Part shown: piece by piece, positions 47,201-58,300 of the stretch | Numbering within the stretch: position 1 is the stretch's first letter | How the letters are laid out: each line of letters starts with the position of its first letter | NCBI RefSeq assembly: GCF_051020985.1 | Contig: NC_134999.1 | Location: 20,093,660-20,157,659, forward strand | Direction of reading: 5' to 3' | DNA length: 64,000 nucleotides | Origin: Nomia melanderi | Lineage: Eukaryota; Arthropoda; Insecta; Hymenoptera; Halictidae | The notes under the pieces: generated by a model | What the model was told of the DNA's origin: nothing | What the model saw: only the letters and a program-made list of their open reading frames with translations | The model's database searches: none | Position numbers and translations under genes: made by a program

Positions 47201-48869
47201 TGTCCGTCAACGATATGCTCGCTGCCGTGTCGATCGTTCAGCCCGAAGTGCAGGTGCATCTCGTGGAACTGGTAGCGGTAGCTAAGCGGTCCGCCCGATA
47301 TGTTGACCGGATGTCGTGTGTCGTTCTCCACGGCGAAGACGACGCTGTGCCCGGTGTTGGCGAGCACCCCGCCGACCCGGTGCTTGTCGAGGTGCAGCGG
47401 CTGCAGGTTGGGGTCGAAGAGCAGCCTGGTCGGCTCCAAGTTGACCGGCGATTGTCGCTTGCCTTTGTCGCACAGCCACCATTCGGGATTGATGAGACCC
47501 CAGAAGGCGGGACCTTCGAAACGTGCCGATTAAACGACGGTGTAGGCTATCGAGGGATCGATTATCGCGGATCACCCTCCCTGCCCGCCACGGGAGACCG
47601 TTAACAAGTTCGAAACGAAGTTTCCGCGAAGCTAAACCCGGGGATTATCGGAAGCTGGAGCCACGAAATTATTCAGGGATCGGCGGGAGTCAAGTGGCAG
47701 CGGGTTTACCGATTCTATAAAATTAAACGGTTACCTCCTTACGCGTCTTAACCGGATAGTTTTTGGATAGGATCCGCGCGAAGAGTCTTCCGGTCGCGCC
47801 GCTTAATCGGTTGAACGGACGTCTTCGCGTTGAAGCTCGTTAGGGGATGTTTTAATTATTTTAGACCGGTGCGAGGGAAATTCTCCTGTTCGAGCTTACA
47901 GCTAATCGGTGGTTATCAAATATTCAGGAAGATACCCGGGTTGACAGTGGTCACCGGTGACCGACGTTTCCGAATTGCTTGAGAGTAATTGCATTGGGAT
48001 TGACGTTGAGTAAGTGTTTAGCAACTCAAGTGAATAGATAATCTTGTGAAGCGAGAACTGCGAATCGTTGACGATTCAATTGAATTCAATATAATTTGTC
48101 GTATAGATTGAAAAATGTTCATTCAGTTCTCCGAGGAGAATCTGTAAGATTCAAAAGGGTTGAAAGAACAATCGCGAGTAGGAATATTCACTGTCAAGCT
48201 TCCACGTTGTTAAGATAATTGTCTCGACTGCACGGAATATGTCAACGATCGTCGATCCGCCGGTCGACGCGTCGAACGTTCCGATGCGCCGTTTCGCGTC
48301 GCGGAATTCGTCGAAGTCCATCGGAAATATTCAACCGAAGATATCGTTTCCTGGTCGGCCGAGTAACTCGGCAAGGGAGAGATCCGCGGCTCGAAGAATC
48401 CCTTACCGGAAATGCCGTTGTAGTTCCACCATTCCTCCCACACGACGGGCCTAGATTCTGCAAATAGTTCGTTATCAAGAATCTCCGCGATGTCGTTTAT
48501 GCGACGGGGAAGCAGTCCTTAACCTAGAACCAGTTACGTCTTGGGTCAAGTGGCCGGGATATTTGGCCACGCTTCGCCGAATAACGAGCCACTCGTCTCA
48601 ATTACACGGTTCCCGTGGAACAATGATATCAAAAGATCCCGTCGGCCGCTGCTGCCGTCGCAGCGACGGCTACGACGACGGAACCGGTGAGAACCGACCG
48701 CGAAAAAAAAGGCGACCCGATCGATTCACTCTTCAGGTTAAGAACCGCTGATCAACGGATGCGATGAGAATCATTCGCTTTTCGACCTGTTCGCTTGTAT
48801 TGTACCTTGTATCAAAACGATTACGAACACTCCCCAGACGCCCAGGAATACGGAACTGAATGGGGCCAT
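35272..48869 (-). CDS. carbonic anhydrase-related protein, CARP X/XI type, eight exons
   Basis: Exons, in phase: 48869-48806, 48457-48407, 47513-47185, 44854-44759, 44650-44584, 42455-42301, 35617-35489 and 35370-35272. The product is 329 residues, the size of human CA10 as I recall it. Residues 1-21 are a signal peptide ending at LIQ, followed by WEEWWNYNGISGPAFWGLIN, the usual CARP entry. Motifs include KRQSPVN, NISGGPL, GSEH, TYDGSTTMPPC and NKPIYIT, then DNFRPPQPL, RTNIDF and CPTM. By alignment to CA II, zinc ligands H94 and H96 are kept (H125, H127), as are H64 (H94) and E106 (E137), but H119 is Gln (Q150); exon 4 begins Leu-Gln. Without that ligand catalysis is not expected. Vertebrate CA10/11 are secreted or surface ligands of neurexins, so a synaptic role is likely. 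The end is uncertain: a GTACGA donor at 35324 could splice to another exon; unspliced, the frame stops at 35272. Intron 6 is 6.7 kb. Confidence 0.87.
35937..36145. mobile_element. TTAA MITE, copy A (intron 6 of the CARP gene)
   Basis: It starts TTAACACTAGAACTACC and ends GGTAGTTCTAGTGTTAA, perfect inverted termini of 17 bases including TTAA. Just inside the right end is the hairpin CCAGTCATTTTGACTGG. It is 209 bp, non-coding, and related along its length to the copy at 62464-62670. Confidence 0.8.
39664..39740. repeat. palindromic repeat, CGGGTCACCGGTGACCCG family
   Basis: A perfect 18-bp palindrome at 39684-39701 lies 20 bp after a TTAA. The following sequence (ACTGAATTACTGTAAT) resembles that after a shorter palindrome at 47949-47962. 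It is probably the end of another TTAA-type element; the opposite end is not clear. Confidence 0.5.
41462..41895. repeat. three-copy tandem repeat of about 140 bp
   Basis: Units start at 41462, 41602, 41743 and, as a stub, 41882, each with CCATAGAATCGCC or a close variant. Internal landmarks are TTGATTCCCTATAGCTT, GAACATTTTCGCCTCGTTT, ATATAGATCTACCGAAG and TTCTAATAAGAATTC. Copies are about 85-90 percent alike by eye. The array lies in CARP intron 6, about 400 bp downstream of exon 6 in the transcribed direction. Confidence 0.85.
43601..43620. repeat. (AT)10 microsatellite
   Basis: Ten AT units in CARP intron 5, non-coding. Confidence 0.85.
43990..44440. repeat. diverged tandem repeat of about 200 bp in CARP intron 5
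   Basis: Three related units contain a block like AAATCAACTTTTCAACTCG then TTAAGCGGATTA, near 44000, 44213 and 44399, with shared TATACCCAAGGAACTT and TATACTCAAGAAACTT blocks between them. An (AC)n tract lies at about 44161-44180. The array ends about 140 bp before CARP exon 5. Confidence 0.55.
44957..46115. repeat. array of diverged units of about 150 bp, carrying a GGTCAG core
   Basis: Units with a TTCAGTGG or TTTAAGTAG block followed some 15-20 bp later by GGTCAG or a variant occur near 44957, 45373, 45500, 45640, 45755, 45925 and 46078. Spacing is about 120-170 bp. One gap is occupied by the TTAA element at 45043-45320. The same unit type recurs at 54.75-55.36 kb. It lies in CARP intron 3. 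Confidence 0.5.
45043..45320. mobile_element. TTAA-flanked MITE in CARP intron 3
   Basis: It begins TTAACCCTTTATGGGCC and ends GGGCCTATAGAGGGTTAA: paired termini of about 14 bases plus TTAA at both ends. It is 278 bp, AT-rich, non-coding. Internally ACTTTCAAGTTACA and its near inverse (GTGACTTTAAAGTTACA) lie inward of the ends. Confidence 0.7.
47949..47962. repeat. GGTCACCGGTGACC palindrome
   Basis: A perfect 14-bp palindrome in CARP intron 2, matching the core of the 18-bp one at 39684-39701. An imperfect version occurs near 60130. Confidence 0.6.
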
Positions 48870-51857
48870 TCCTAGCGTTGCGCAGTCTTCGTCAATTGAA
48901 CATCATTCGTCTCGATTCTATGGACAAGAAGAAAAAAGACGAGACCAGTTGATCGATTCGCTCGAACACGTGTCTCCTTCAGCGACCGCCTCCCACGTGG
49001 ACGGCAGCCGTGTCTCCTAACGAGGGAATAGTCTGAATCGCGCGGCTTTGATCTTTGCGCCCCGATCGAGCCTGTTTTAATAACCCGGAGAGCTATGCCG
49101 TTTCTCTTTCTCGCGGAGCGGGGATATACCCAGCGGTGTATCGCGACGCAGTCTCCTCAATAATCGAATTCAATTGAACCAAGCGACTCGGTAATCCTCG
49201 GTTGAACATCCCCACCGGCAGACATTACAAAGATATCGTTCGAAAGATACTCTGTAAAGCATCCGAGATTACAATGCCAAGCGCAATCGAGAAACCGCTG
49301 TGCCGACACAAAGCAGCGAAATTCAAATTCGAATCTCGGCATCCCGAAAACGAAACCACTGATTACGAATGGTACAACATCGTCCAATTATCCCGTAACA
49401 AAGAGGACGTAACGAACCCAGGCAATAACGCGATCACAACTAAATCTTATCAAAGATCCTCGCGGATTCAGACCACCCTCTATCTTCACAAGTCCGACAG
49501 TTCATTACACCCAGACACCTCGAACCGACGGCGCGCGACAAAAATAAAGAAAAAAAGGAACGAACGCTTCGAAAGATAACGAGTATCGACCCGCGTCCGA
49601 ACGTTAATGTCACAGCCGTCGAGATTTTAATTGACCGGCGTCACGCGATCACGCGGCGCGTCTACCGAACCCCTCGGCGGATGGCGGACGTGTGGTAACG
49701 CAGCCTCGGACATGAAAGAAAAGACAAATCTGCAGTCATCGTTGTCGAGACGCTCGAAAGGGGGCGGGGTTCCCACTCGATCCCCCCTCCCGCCGGCTAA
49801 ACCACCCACAACGACCACCCGCCGCCTCCTTCTGTGTAGTCCACTCCACCCCGTTCCACGACACTCCACCGATGTATTCTTAGGTCAGGAAAACTCGAGT
49901 AGACTCTGTTCTGGGGCGGCCGCGCGCGGGAGGGAGCGGGTGAAAAGTCGATCGATCGATCCCCGATCTCCCCGGTATCGGGACCGAGGATCGCTGGGAC
50001 ACCGAGTGTCTCTAACCTACACCGGCGAGCATCGAGATAAGAGCTCTCCGACGGTGTCCCGAGTACGATGACTCGGCTCTCACTCGTCCGACCCCCCCCG
50101 GCCGCCCCCCTCGGCCGGGCGACCCTCGTTTTTCTTTCGGCCGCGTCTACCAGACGGTCCTTCATTGAATTTCGACCGATTGTTTCGAACCGCCTCGACT
50201 CTAGCCGCCCTTTGTTCGGGACTCGGCGCTCCGGCCGGGCGTCCGAGTCGATCCCGATCTCCGATACGACGATCGGCAGGCTTCAGCTGTTCACGGTTGC
50301 GCGGTGAACAGCTCCGAGGGATTCTACTCGTTTCGGAGAACGCTCGAGCGCTGGGTTCGAGTCGCGAGCCGATGTTTGAAGTAGTCTGTCGCGGATTATG
50401 GGTGTTTCCGTTGTTCTTAGGAAGCTGTTGAGATCCGAGTATCGGTTGTTGAGAATTCTGGTATCGCGCGGAAGATTCTTGGGTAACGGGGGTAATTAGT
50501 TTGACGGGTAGAAGCGTGGAGTTGATCTGTTTCGCGTCAATTATCGCGAGCGCCGATGTCGTTCTATCGGTGCAACCCAGTTCGTTCGTCTGAACAGACT
50601 CCGGCAACCTTCCGATCGAACCTTGACGTTTCCGGATTAATTATTACTCCGATTAATCCGTTCCACGTAGAGTGTCCTACCCGTCGATGAAGGTTTCACG
50701 TCGAATCGACGTCCGTAAATGTTAACGAAACCTCGATCAATGGCAACGGGACTCGTCCGATTCCGTCGCTGAGCGAAAGGATTCGAGAGATACCGCGGTC
50801 CTCTGATCTTCTCTCTCTCCCTCTCTCTTTCGAACCAGCGGCGTACTTCGCATTAAAAACATCTGACGATTGTTCCGCTCGCTGAAAATGGCGCAGGATA
50901 TCGAAGAACGCCAGGAAGCGCGCGACCGAAGTAAATTTCTCGTTCGCGGAGGGGAACGTCAACAGAGAATGGAGCGCGGAAAGTCGTCCGCACGGTGGCA
51001 CAGAAATCCGCGGGCAAGGATAACTCAAGCTAGCATCCTGCGACCCGACAGTCGACGGTTCATGCAATTTCCTGCCTGTAAACAGCATCCTAACGTCCCC
51101 CGGCCGCCGCGGAATCGAAATTCTCGCTGCGACGCTATTCTAGTTCGAGTAGTGTCTAATCAGGCGGAGAAAGAGGTCTCTCCTCTTCCACTCGAGTGCA
51201 ATTATCGGAGTGGAGGGCTCTAGTGCGCTCAACGTTCGAAATGCGTGGGTGTACACACGTATAACCGCGATCCAGCTCACGTACACATGGACCCGGGGCC
51301 GATCGTTTAATCCGCGGACGGTTTTGTTCCCCGGTTTTCCTGGCCGAGCGTCGGGACCTGGCGAGAACGGCGCAGAATAATTGACCCTTCTTACCCCGCG
51401 GCGAAGTGCAATGACTCGACTCACGGTTCTCGCTGATTCTCCTGCGTCGACTCGTCCCATGGGGTAACCTTGCCCGGACCGGTTCAACGGGGCCTACGGG
51501 TTCCACAGGAAACTACCCGGCGTCGGCCGCCTCGGCGACGAATCTCAAGGAAAACACTCGTCCGCGGCGCACCGAGTCCACATTCCTCGCACACACTCGC
51601 GCGTTTCCGCGTGAATCCTCGCGATTCGATCGGGCTGAATCTTCCGAACGCGGACCGCGATCCTCTCCCCTCCCCGACGGAGCGAGATCGATCCTCTCCC
51701 GATTTCTCGCGGCTCCTCGAGAGCTCGCCGCCACAGAGGCGAAGCGAGAGGAACGGGGAAACCGCGTAAAAGCGGCGCCAGCCGATGGGAAGGGAAGAAA
51801 ACGCGTGAGAGACGCACACGACCGAGTGTGTGCGCGGCGCTAGAAAACGCGGAGAGA

Positions 51858-51965
51858 CACGTACAAAGAGAGAAAGAGGGAAAGACAGACAGAGTTAGAG
51901 AGGAAGAGAGAGCGAGAGGGCGCGAGAGAGAGAGGGGGATAGAGAGAAAGAGAGAGAGAGAGGTT
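51858..51965. repeat. GA-rich low-complexity tract
   Basis: About 100 bp of GAGA and GGGAGAGA repeats with interruptions. Confidence 0.75.
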
Positions 51966-53500
51966 TCAGGTGTGTAGGGTCGGCAGCGCGCGCTAGACTG
52001 GTGGGAGAGGACGAGCGTGCGAATCGATCGGCGAAACGCGCGATGGTGCGGCCAAAATTTTCGCGTGACGAAGACCGGAGAGAGAACCGGCCGCCCGCTC
52101 CTGCGGAAATCAATAAACGGCGATCGCGGCCTTTCGAAACAGACACCGCGATCCGTTCGCGGGTCACCCTCCCGTTCCGTCGACGATCGTAAGAGAAAGA
52201 ACCACAGGAAGATCCCGGGTCCTGCCGTAAAAGCTGTAGCGGAACCCTTTACTATCTTCCCCGCAGGAGGCCCGCGGAGCGTAGTACGCGGTACGGAAAC
52301 AAAGATCCTTCGAGGCGTGTTCCGTCGAGCGTTCACCCGTCGACTCGGAAACGTCGACGGCCCGATACTGACCGTGCGTACGAAGCAAAAGGACGACGTC
52401 CGTGCGCGTCCTCGCGAGCCCCGCTCCGTTGATCCTTCGATAAACCGCTTCCGCCTTCGGTCACGCTCCTCGGCAACTTCACCAACCACTTTTTTCCGCG
52501 AATGACACTCCGCCCGTAGAGCACGGCCCCGGAACCGTCGTGCACGCGAAAACCAAAGCCGAGGAACAGAGAGAGAGAGAGTGCAGCCCGTCTCCGCTGG
52601 TCTCCGTCTCGGGGAACACGGGACGATTCCAGGAGACGAGGCAGGCACGGAGGCGCCGCTCCTGTGGCGAGTGGAGGCGCGTCGACGGCTGGCTCTCGCG
52701 GCAAGCCCAGGGCCGAGCTTTTTTTCCCACGGAATAATTTCGTTAAAAGCGCGCTCCGCGCCTCTGCGAAGGAACGACGAAGGAGGAACGACTGCCCTAC
52801 GAGTGCCGCTCTCTGTATACGTTCCTCCTTCTACCTCCGTCGGTCTCTCTCGCCGGTCGCCCCCTCCCCTGGCTCTGTCTTCGTCAGGGTGTCCTCGTCG
52901 CTCCGGCGCGCAGCCGATCCGTGCCCCATCTAGATCTCTGTCGGGCTTTCCGGTGGCCGGCTCGGTGCGCGTGCGCGGCCGCCCGCCGACGGTCCTCTCG
53001 CTCCAGCCAAAGCGGCCGAGCTTCAACCCTCTATACTCCGCTTTCGTTCGTTCCTCCTTCTCCGGCCGTGGCCCTCCGGTTCACCCACATCGATGCTTCC
53101 GGACACGGTGGAACGAGCGTTTCGCGCCTCCGTGACTCTTTCGGCCATCCTCGGCGAGCCAGGAGGACGTCTGCGCACTAGACCCGGCCAGGACTATGCC
53201 GGAGCACGGGGAGGCCGATAGATTCTTCCTTCGTCTAGTCTTCTTCTTCTTTTTCATCTTCCTCTTCTTCTTCTTCCTCTTCTTCCACCTCCGCCTCCCG
53301 CTCGTCCGCTTCTTCGGCGTCGTCTTCCTCCTCCTCTTCTTCGAGGAGAGGATACATCTGTACCGGTTACCGCTTCCCTTCCACCGCGATCCCTAATGAA
53401 TCGACCTTTTCGAGATGTTTGACCCTCCTCCGTACCCTGCCCGTCCACCCACCGTAGCCCCGTCCCGCGCACGTCCTTATCCATGGGAATAATCAATGGG

Positions 53501-53912
53501 CCGAGATGTTATCGAGTCACCGGGCCAGGCTGAATCCGTTACTCGATACTATTTTTCGATTGGCCGCGTTTCGCTCCTGTCGCACGGCTCACCCTCTCCT
53601 TGTTGCTTCTGTCTCGTTGTCTCTTATCCTTATTAGCGCGATCGCTGATGAGCGGCACCGCGGAAGGTCGTCCGTTCGATCGGATTTCAGGGACTCCGAG
53701 ATCTGGGCCAAGCTGAATTCGTTACCAGATACTATTTTAAATCGACCGCGTTTTATTTTTATCCCCCGACTGTCCCTTTCTTTTTCTTTTTGCCTTCTGT
53801 GCCGTCGTACTTTGCGCCTCCCCTTTGTTCCTGGTCTGATTCGATCGGTCGTGTACTATCGACCAGAAGCAACAAGATAGAAGGTCGCTGGCTCGATCGA
53901 ATTTCAGGGGAT
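53501..53912. repeat. tandem duplication of about 200 bp
   Basis: Copy 1 contains GGCCAGGCTGAATCCGTTAC then GATACTATTTTTCGATTGG, and ends with GAAGGTCGTCCGTTCGATCG then GATTTCAGGGA. Copy 2 contains GGCCAAGCTGAATTCGTTAC then GATACTATTTTAAATCGAC, and ends with GAAGGTCGCTGGCTCGATCG then AATTTCAGGGG. Both are non-coding. Confidence 0.65.
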
Positions 53913-54749
53913 CCTCTTCGAAGGGGAAAGGTGGATCGGGGTTAGCCAGCGGGGCCGACGGGAGGACGGCCGGCGGAGGGCGGAGGCAAAGGTTGATCGA
54001 AGAATAGAAATTACGTCAGGTATGCTGGCACGGCGTTCGGTTTTACGCGGACGTGGGCTATGGACGGCCACGTGACCAGCCAGGATCTCGCGCGGATACA
54101 CCGAAAAGCTCCTGACTGGTCGACTACGCGGAGGCCGCTTATCGATTTTCAAAGCGGCATTGCCCGAAACGCGCCGCGCCGCGCCGCGCCGCCAGGCCTC
54201 TCTCCTCCGCCTCGCGCGGCGTGCCGACGATTCCGACGCGTGTGCCCGGAGGGGGATACGACCGCCCGGAAAAGTGGGACTCGGGTACACCGGACCCGAT
54301 CGTCCACTCACCGATCCCGATCCCCCTTTCCCATCGCCGCGCGGCCTCTCCGGTCTCCCTTTATATTGCATCCGAATGAATAGAAATGCACTTCAGCTGT
54401 ACTGGCACTCGAGCCGCGTGGTAAGTCCGGGAAAGAAAGGGGATCGGGATATTCCGCTCATTGATATCTCTCTCGAGCAGTGATTCCCGTCAACCCTTGG
54501 CGCACGGAGCCAAATATTTGCTGCCGCGAGTGGAAAGGCGTTCGAATTTAATGGCGAACTGCCTGCCTGCCTTCTTTCTGCGTGCCCGTGTCTCCGCCGT
54601 TGGGAAAGGGAGATTAGGAATGGGAGTAGAATACCTTCCCACGGGGAGATTCTGGAAACGAGCTGGAATATTGGAAATCGTTCACGAGATCGTAGTATCT
54701 TTGATAAATAGGGGATGACTTTATTTTTTCAACGCAGCTGGTTATGTGT

Positions 54750-55360
54750 AAGGTGTATGGGTTTGCCATTAGTCAGACGTAGGCATGAAAGGGGTTGGAA
54801 ATAATTATTCCCATGCCTCGGTGTTTCGAGCAATTTCTCAAGTTTCCAGTACTATAGACTCGCCATTGGTCAGACACGCAGACGATTAACACTAAGACTA
54901 TCGAGCACTTCACTTGACTTTGAAAATTTCGCTATAGAAACTCCAAGAGTGCGTCTGTTCAGACTCGAATTGATTCACAATTCAATTTGCGTAGTGCTAA
55001 ATGAATTTCTTTAATAATTCCTCCCAGAAACATCTGTTACCTTTCTAATAATTGCAAATAGAAGACATCAGGCATGATTTGACCCCTCTGGTAGCTTCAC
55101 TGTTAAGACTGCAATAGAAAACTGCCTCCGATACCGCAAACCGTCCTCCCAATCAACGGAACGCAGCATCCAAACCCAGTGCTAAATATTCCAGTAGCAA
55201 AGCCTCGGCGTTTGTCAGGCAAGCAGAAAAACAACCTACAATTCGGTTAAACGCTTCCCGAAACGCGACGCATCGAATAAAAGTCAGCTCGCACATCAAA
55301 CGGAACACTGAAATTAGACATTCCAGTAGCGAACTCCGTCACAGGTCGGACACGACAGTT
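54750..55360. repeat. second array of the GGTCAG-core unit
   Basis: Units with TTCCAGTA, then CTCGCC or similar, then TTGGTCAGAC or a variant, occur near 54760, 54843, 55188 and 55317. The gap between the second and third is filled by the TTAA element at 54886-55106. The unit resembles that of the array at 44.96-46.1 kb. Confidence 0.45.
54886..55106. mobile_element. TTAA MITE, diverged copy C
   Basis: It begins TTAACACTAAGACTATCGAG and ends GGTAGCTTCACTGTTAA. The termini match those of copies A and B with a few changes, and the inside is strongly diverged. It is 221 bp, non-coding. Confidence 0.6.
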
Positions 55361-58300
55361 CGCAATTAATATTCTTCTCGAAACGAGACCAGAACCGTAA
55401 ACCAAATCCGAACGAACCATAAACGTAGACGTTCCTCGCGATCATCTCCTTCCGAGACACGTTCTTGCCAACAATTCGATCGTCGTCGGCTCCGTCTCAC
55501 GCTGAATTCCTCATTCTCCGGCTAAACACAGCCACACGAAGCGCACTGGGGGATGAACGTTCGCTTATTAACATCCAGATAAAAATTCCGAAACGATCCC
55601 GCCCGCGGGAGGACGCAGCGCCGTCGTTCCCCATTAAAAAGAGATCAATTCCCCGGGAACGCGAGCAGCCGGCTGGAAGCCAGGAGTTTTGCTTACGAGG
55701 CTACAATACAGCCGCGTTTAGCCTACGTGCGCGGCCCGCGACCGATTGCAGCTCGTTCCTCCTACTTTGACGACCGGCGAGCTCCGCCGGGGGCCGGGCG
55801 GGGGCCGGCGGATATTGAATTCGCTGCGAAACTTATGTTTGTTTTATTCATGCCGATTGCCAGCCGGCGGCGGGACCACCGATGATTATGGGTTATCGAT
55901 GCTGTTCCGACGCCGCGGCTCATGGATATGCAAAAATCACCCGCACCGCGGCCAGATATTGGCCGGGATAAAAAATTCGGTGTTTGACGAGGCCGTCCGC
56001 ACCGCGGGGGCGGGACAGTGAAGAAACTCGTTCCCGTGTCTACCTCGTCCGCCTCCCCTCCGGCCCGCCGCGCGGACCCCGGCCGATCGCGCCGCTTGTA
56101 TTTAGTCGTCCGATGAATCGAATCGAGAAATTTTTCCGTTCCTCTTTCCGTTTTTCCAGCCCGTTCCCCGTTCCGGAGGGGAAACGTTTAAATCAACTTT
56201 CAGAATCGACCAGCACTTTTTCCTCGTTTTGTGTTTTTCCTGTGTTTCTTGTGTGTATGCGCGCGGTTTTTTTTCGACATTTTCCGGTCAGATACCGGTC
56301 GGAAACAGGGAGGGAGAGAGATGGGAGAGCCGGTGCAGTGACCGGGTCGCGGTGGTACAGGGAAAGAGAGAGAGAAAAGGGGGGAGAGAGAAAGGGAGAG
56401 AGCAGAGGCATTCGGGGAAATTGATTGACCGACTCGCGGATATTTAGATCCCGTGATATTCTCGCTAATGGACGGGCGAAATGGCTTCGCCGGCTGCTAG
56501 ACGGGAGAGACGAATTTTCTTCGTGATTTGCTATTTCCCGAACCGTAGTTTTTCGAGTTGTTCGGCCGTTCTCGCTTCTAAATATCCGGGGTGATGCTCG
56601 AATTAGCTGATTAAAGATTCAGTTGGAACGGAATCGTAACGGTTTCGGCGGTAATAATAACGCTCGGATGCGTCTTCGATTTATTTTCATTCGGGCTCGG
56701 CGACGCTTTATTTTCCCGTCGTCCGATAATTTCGCTCGGGCCGTGCTATTTATTATTATCGATTCGGTCCCCGTGAATCCGCACGGAACGGATAAGGAGG
56801 ATTCAGGTCGCAATGAAATGTTCCGTCGGAACCAGAGACCCGGCCGCGCGCGGCCCGGCCAGGCCGGCGAAGGGTTGAGGGGTTGATTCTCGAAATAAAT
56901 GTGGCGGATCAACGGTGTCCAATAAAATGTAAAAACGGGAGGATTCTTGTCGCGCGGCGACAATAACGCCGGCCAGTAACGAAGTAACGACAATGGATTA
57001 TTGCCGTAAAGGCAATATCCTGTCATCTGTTTCTGGCTGCCGCCGAACGAGACGGACCTACATTTTCTACCGGGCGCTATCTCGCTGGCAATATATCACG
57101 GAATATCGACAATCGTGACGTCGCGTAATTAGAACGACGACGCGTTCTTCGGGACGCGTTACAGTTTTCTAATAAAAGTGTCTTTGCTTGTATTTCCGGC
57201 GCTTCCTCTCTCTGTTCCCTGTCGTTCTATGCTTTCGCCTTTCCACGCTGTCGTCCCTGTGCGCTGCCATTTTTCTGCATCCCCATCTATCTTGCGTTGC
57301 ATTCTCCTGCGCTTGTATTCGAACTTTCCATTCTGACTTTTCTTCTTTTTAGCTCTCCATATTTTCAGCTTTCCATCTTTCCAACTTTCCTTCTCTGTAA
57401 CCTTCCATCTTTTTACTTTTCTATCTTATCCACGTTTCTATCCTTTTATCATTCCATATTTCTACTTTCTTCGCGTTCCTACCTGTCTCCTTCTCTCCCT
57501 CTCTGTCTTCGCAACTGTCTCTTCGAAAGAGGATTTAAACGTTCCGCTGGCACCGACGGGCAAGACAACAGAACTCTTTAACGAATCTAATTGCTCAGCT
57601 GCGAGAAGATCCCCCCGACGACGCAAATAGAGTTTCAAACTCTTTGAATTTTGGCAACAACGGTGGAACGGTGACGCGCAGCGCCGGTTGCTTGTTCCCG
57701 CCGGTGGATTTGTTTTGACAGCGGCCGGAAGCATTAGTAATGCAGATGAAGTTACGCGGACGGAATTTTTATGTGTTTTTCAGGGCCGTCGCCGGCCAAT
57801 TTTTGGCTCGTTTTCAAACAGAAATCATCGGCCTTTGTTCTACAATCTTATACCTCCCCGAAACATCCGTACTATTCAATTTTCTACTGCGACTACAATC
57901 ATCATCCCCCTTCATCGAAACTCAGAAACTAATTCAATCGTAGAAACAATCTTTCCTCTTCCAATCCTTACTCACCGAAACATCAAAAACCAAAAGAATC
58001 CCAAAACCCCACAATATTAACCCTCGACACTACGACTAATTACAATAGAAAACAGAATCGTCTCATCGTAGAACAGCGAAGGGTTAAAACATCATTACAA
58101 AAATAATAAACATTATACACCATCGATTCAAATAAATTCCCTCGTACCATTTCTCGTCGAACGCAGAGTAATTAACCCTTCGGCATCTGAATTTTACGTG
58201 AACTCGTATCCTAAGAATTTACGTTGCTGTTATGTAAAAAACATTCACGTAACGTACAACTAACGGAACACGCAATCATCGAATCACAATTCCCTACAGA

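Larger units (their letters stand above)
48870..54885. other. upstream of the CARP gene: GC-rich island, no supported gene
   Basis: Between about 49.6 and 54.4 kb GC is high and both strands carry long overlapping open frames rich in Arg, Ser and Pro, the longest 493 codons on the minus strand. The mutual overlap in several frames and lack of any family motif argue that these are compositional. The island is well placed to contain the promoter and 5' UTR of the minus-strand CARP gene. GA-rich low-complexity sequence lies at 51.86-51.97 kb and GAA/CTT-type at 53.23-53.35 kb. Confidence 0.5.

Noticed and set aside
51545..53026. 493-codon minus-strand ORF
   Set aside because: Arg/Ser/Pro-rich with no domain, in a GC-rich island where several frames on both strands are open together; it fits stop-codon scarcity rather than coding.
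53196..53400. Hydrophobic poly-Phe/Leu ORF that mimics a membrane protein
   Set aside because: Produced by a TTC/CTT low-complexity tract; the opposite strand gives poly-Lys or poly-Glu.
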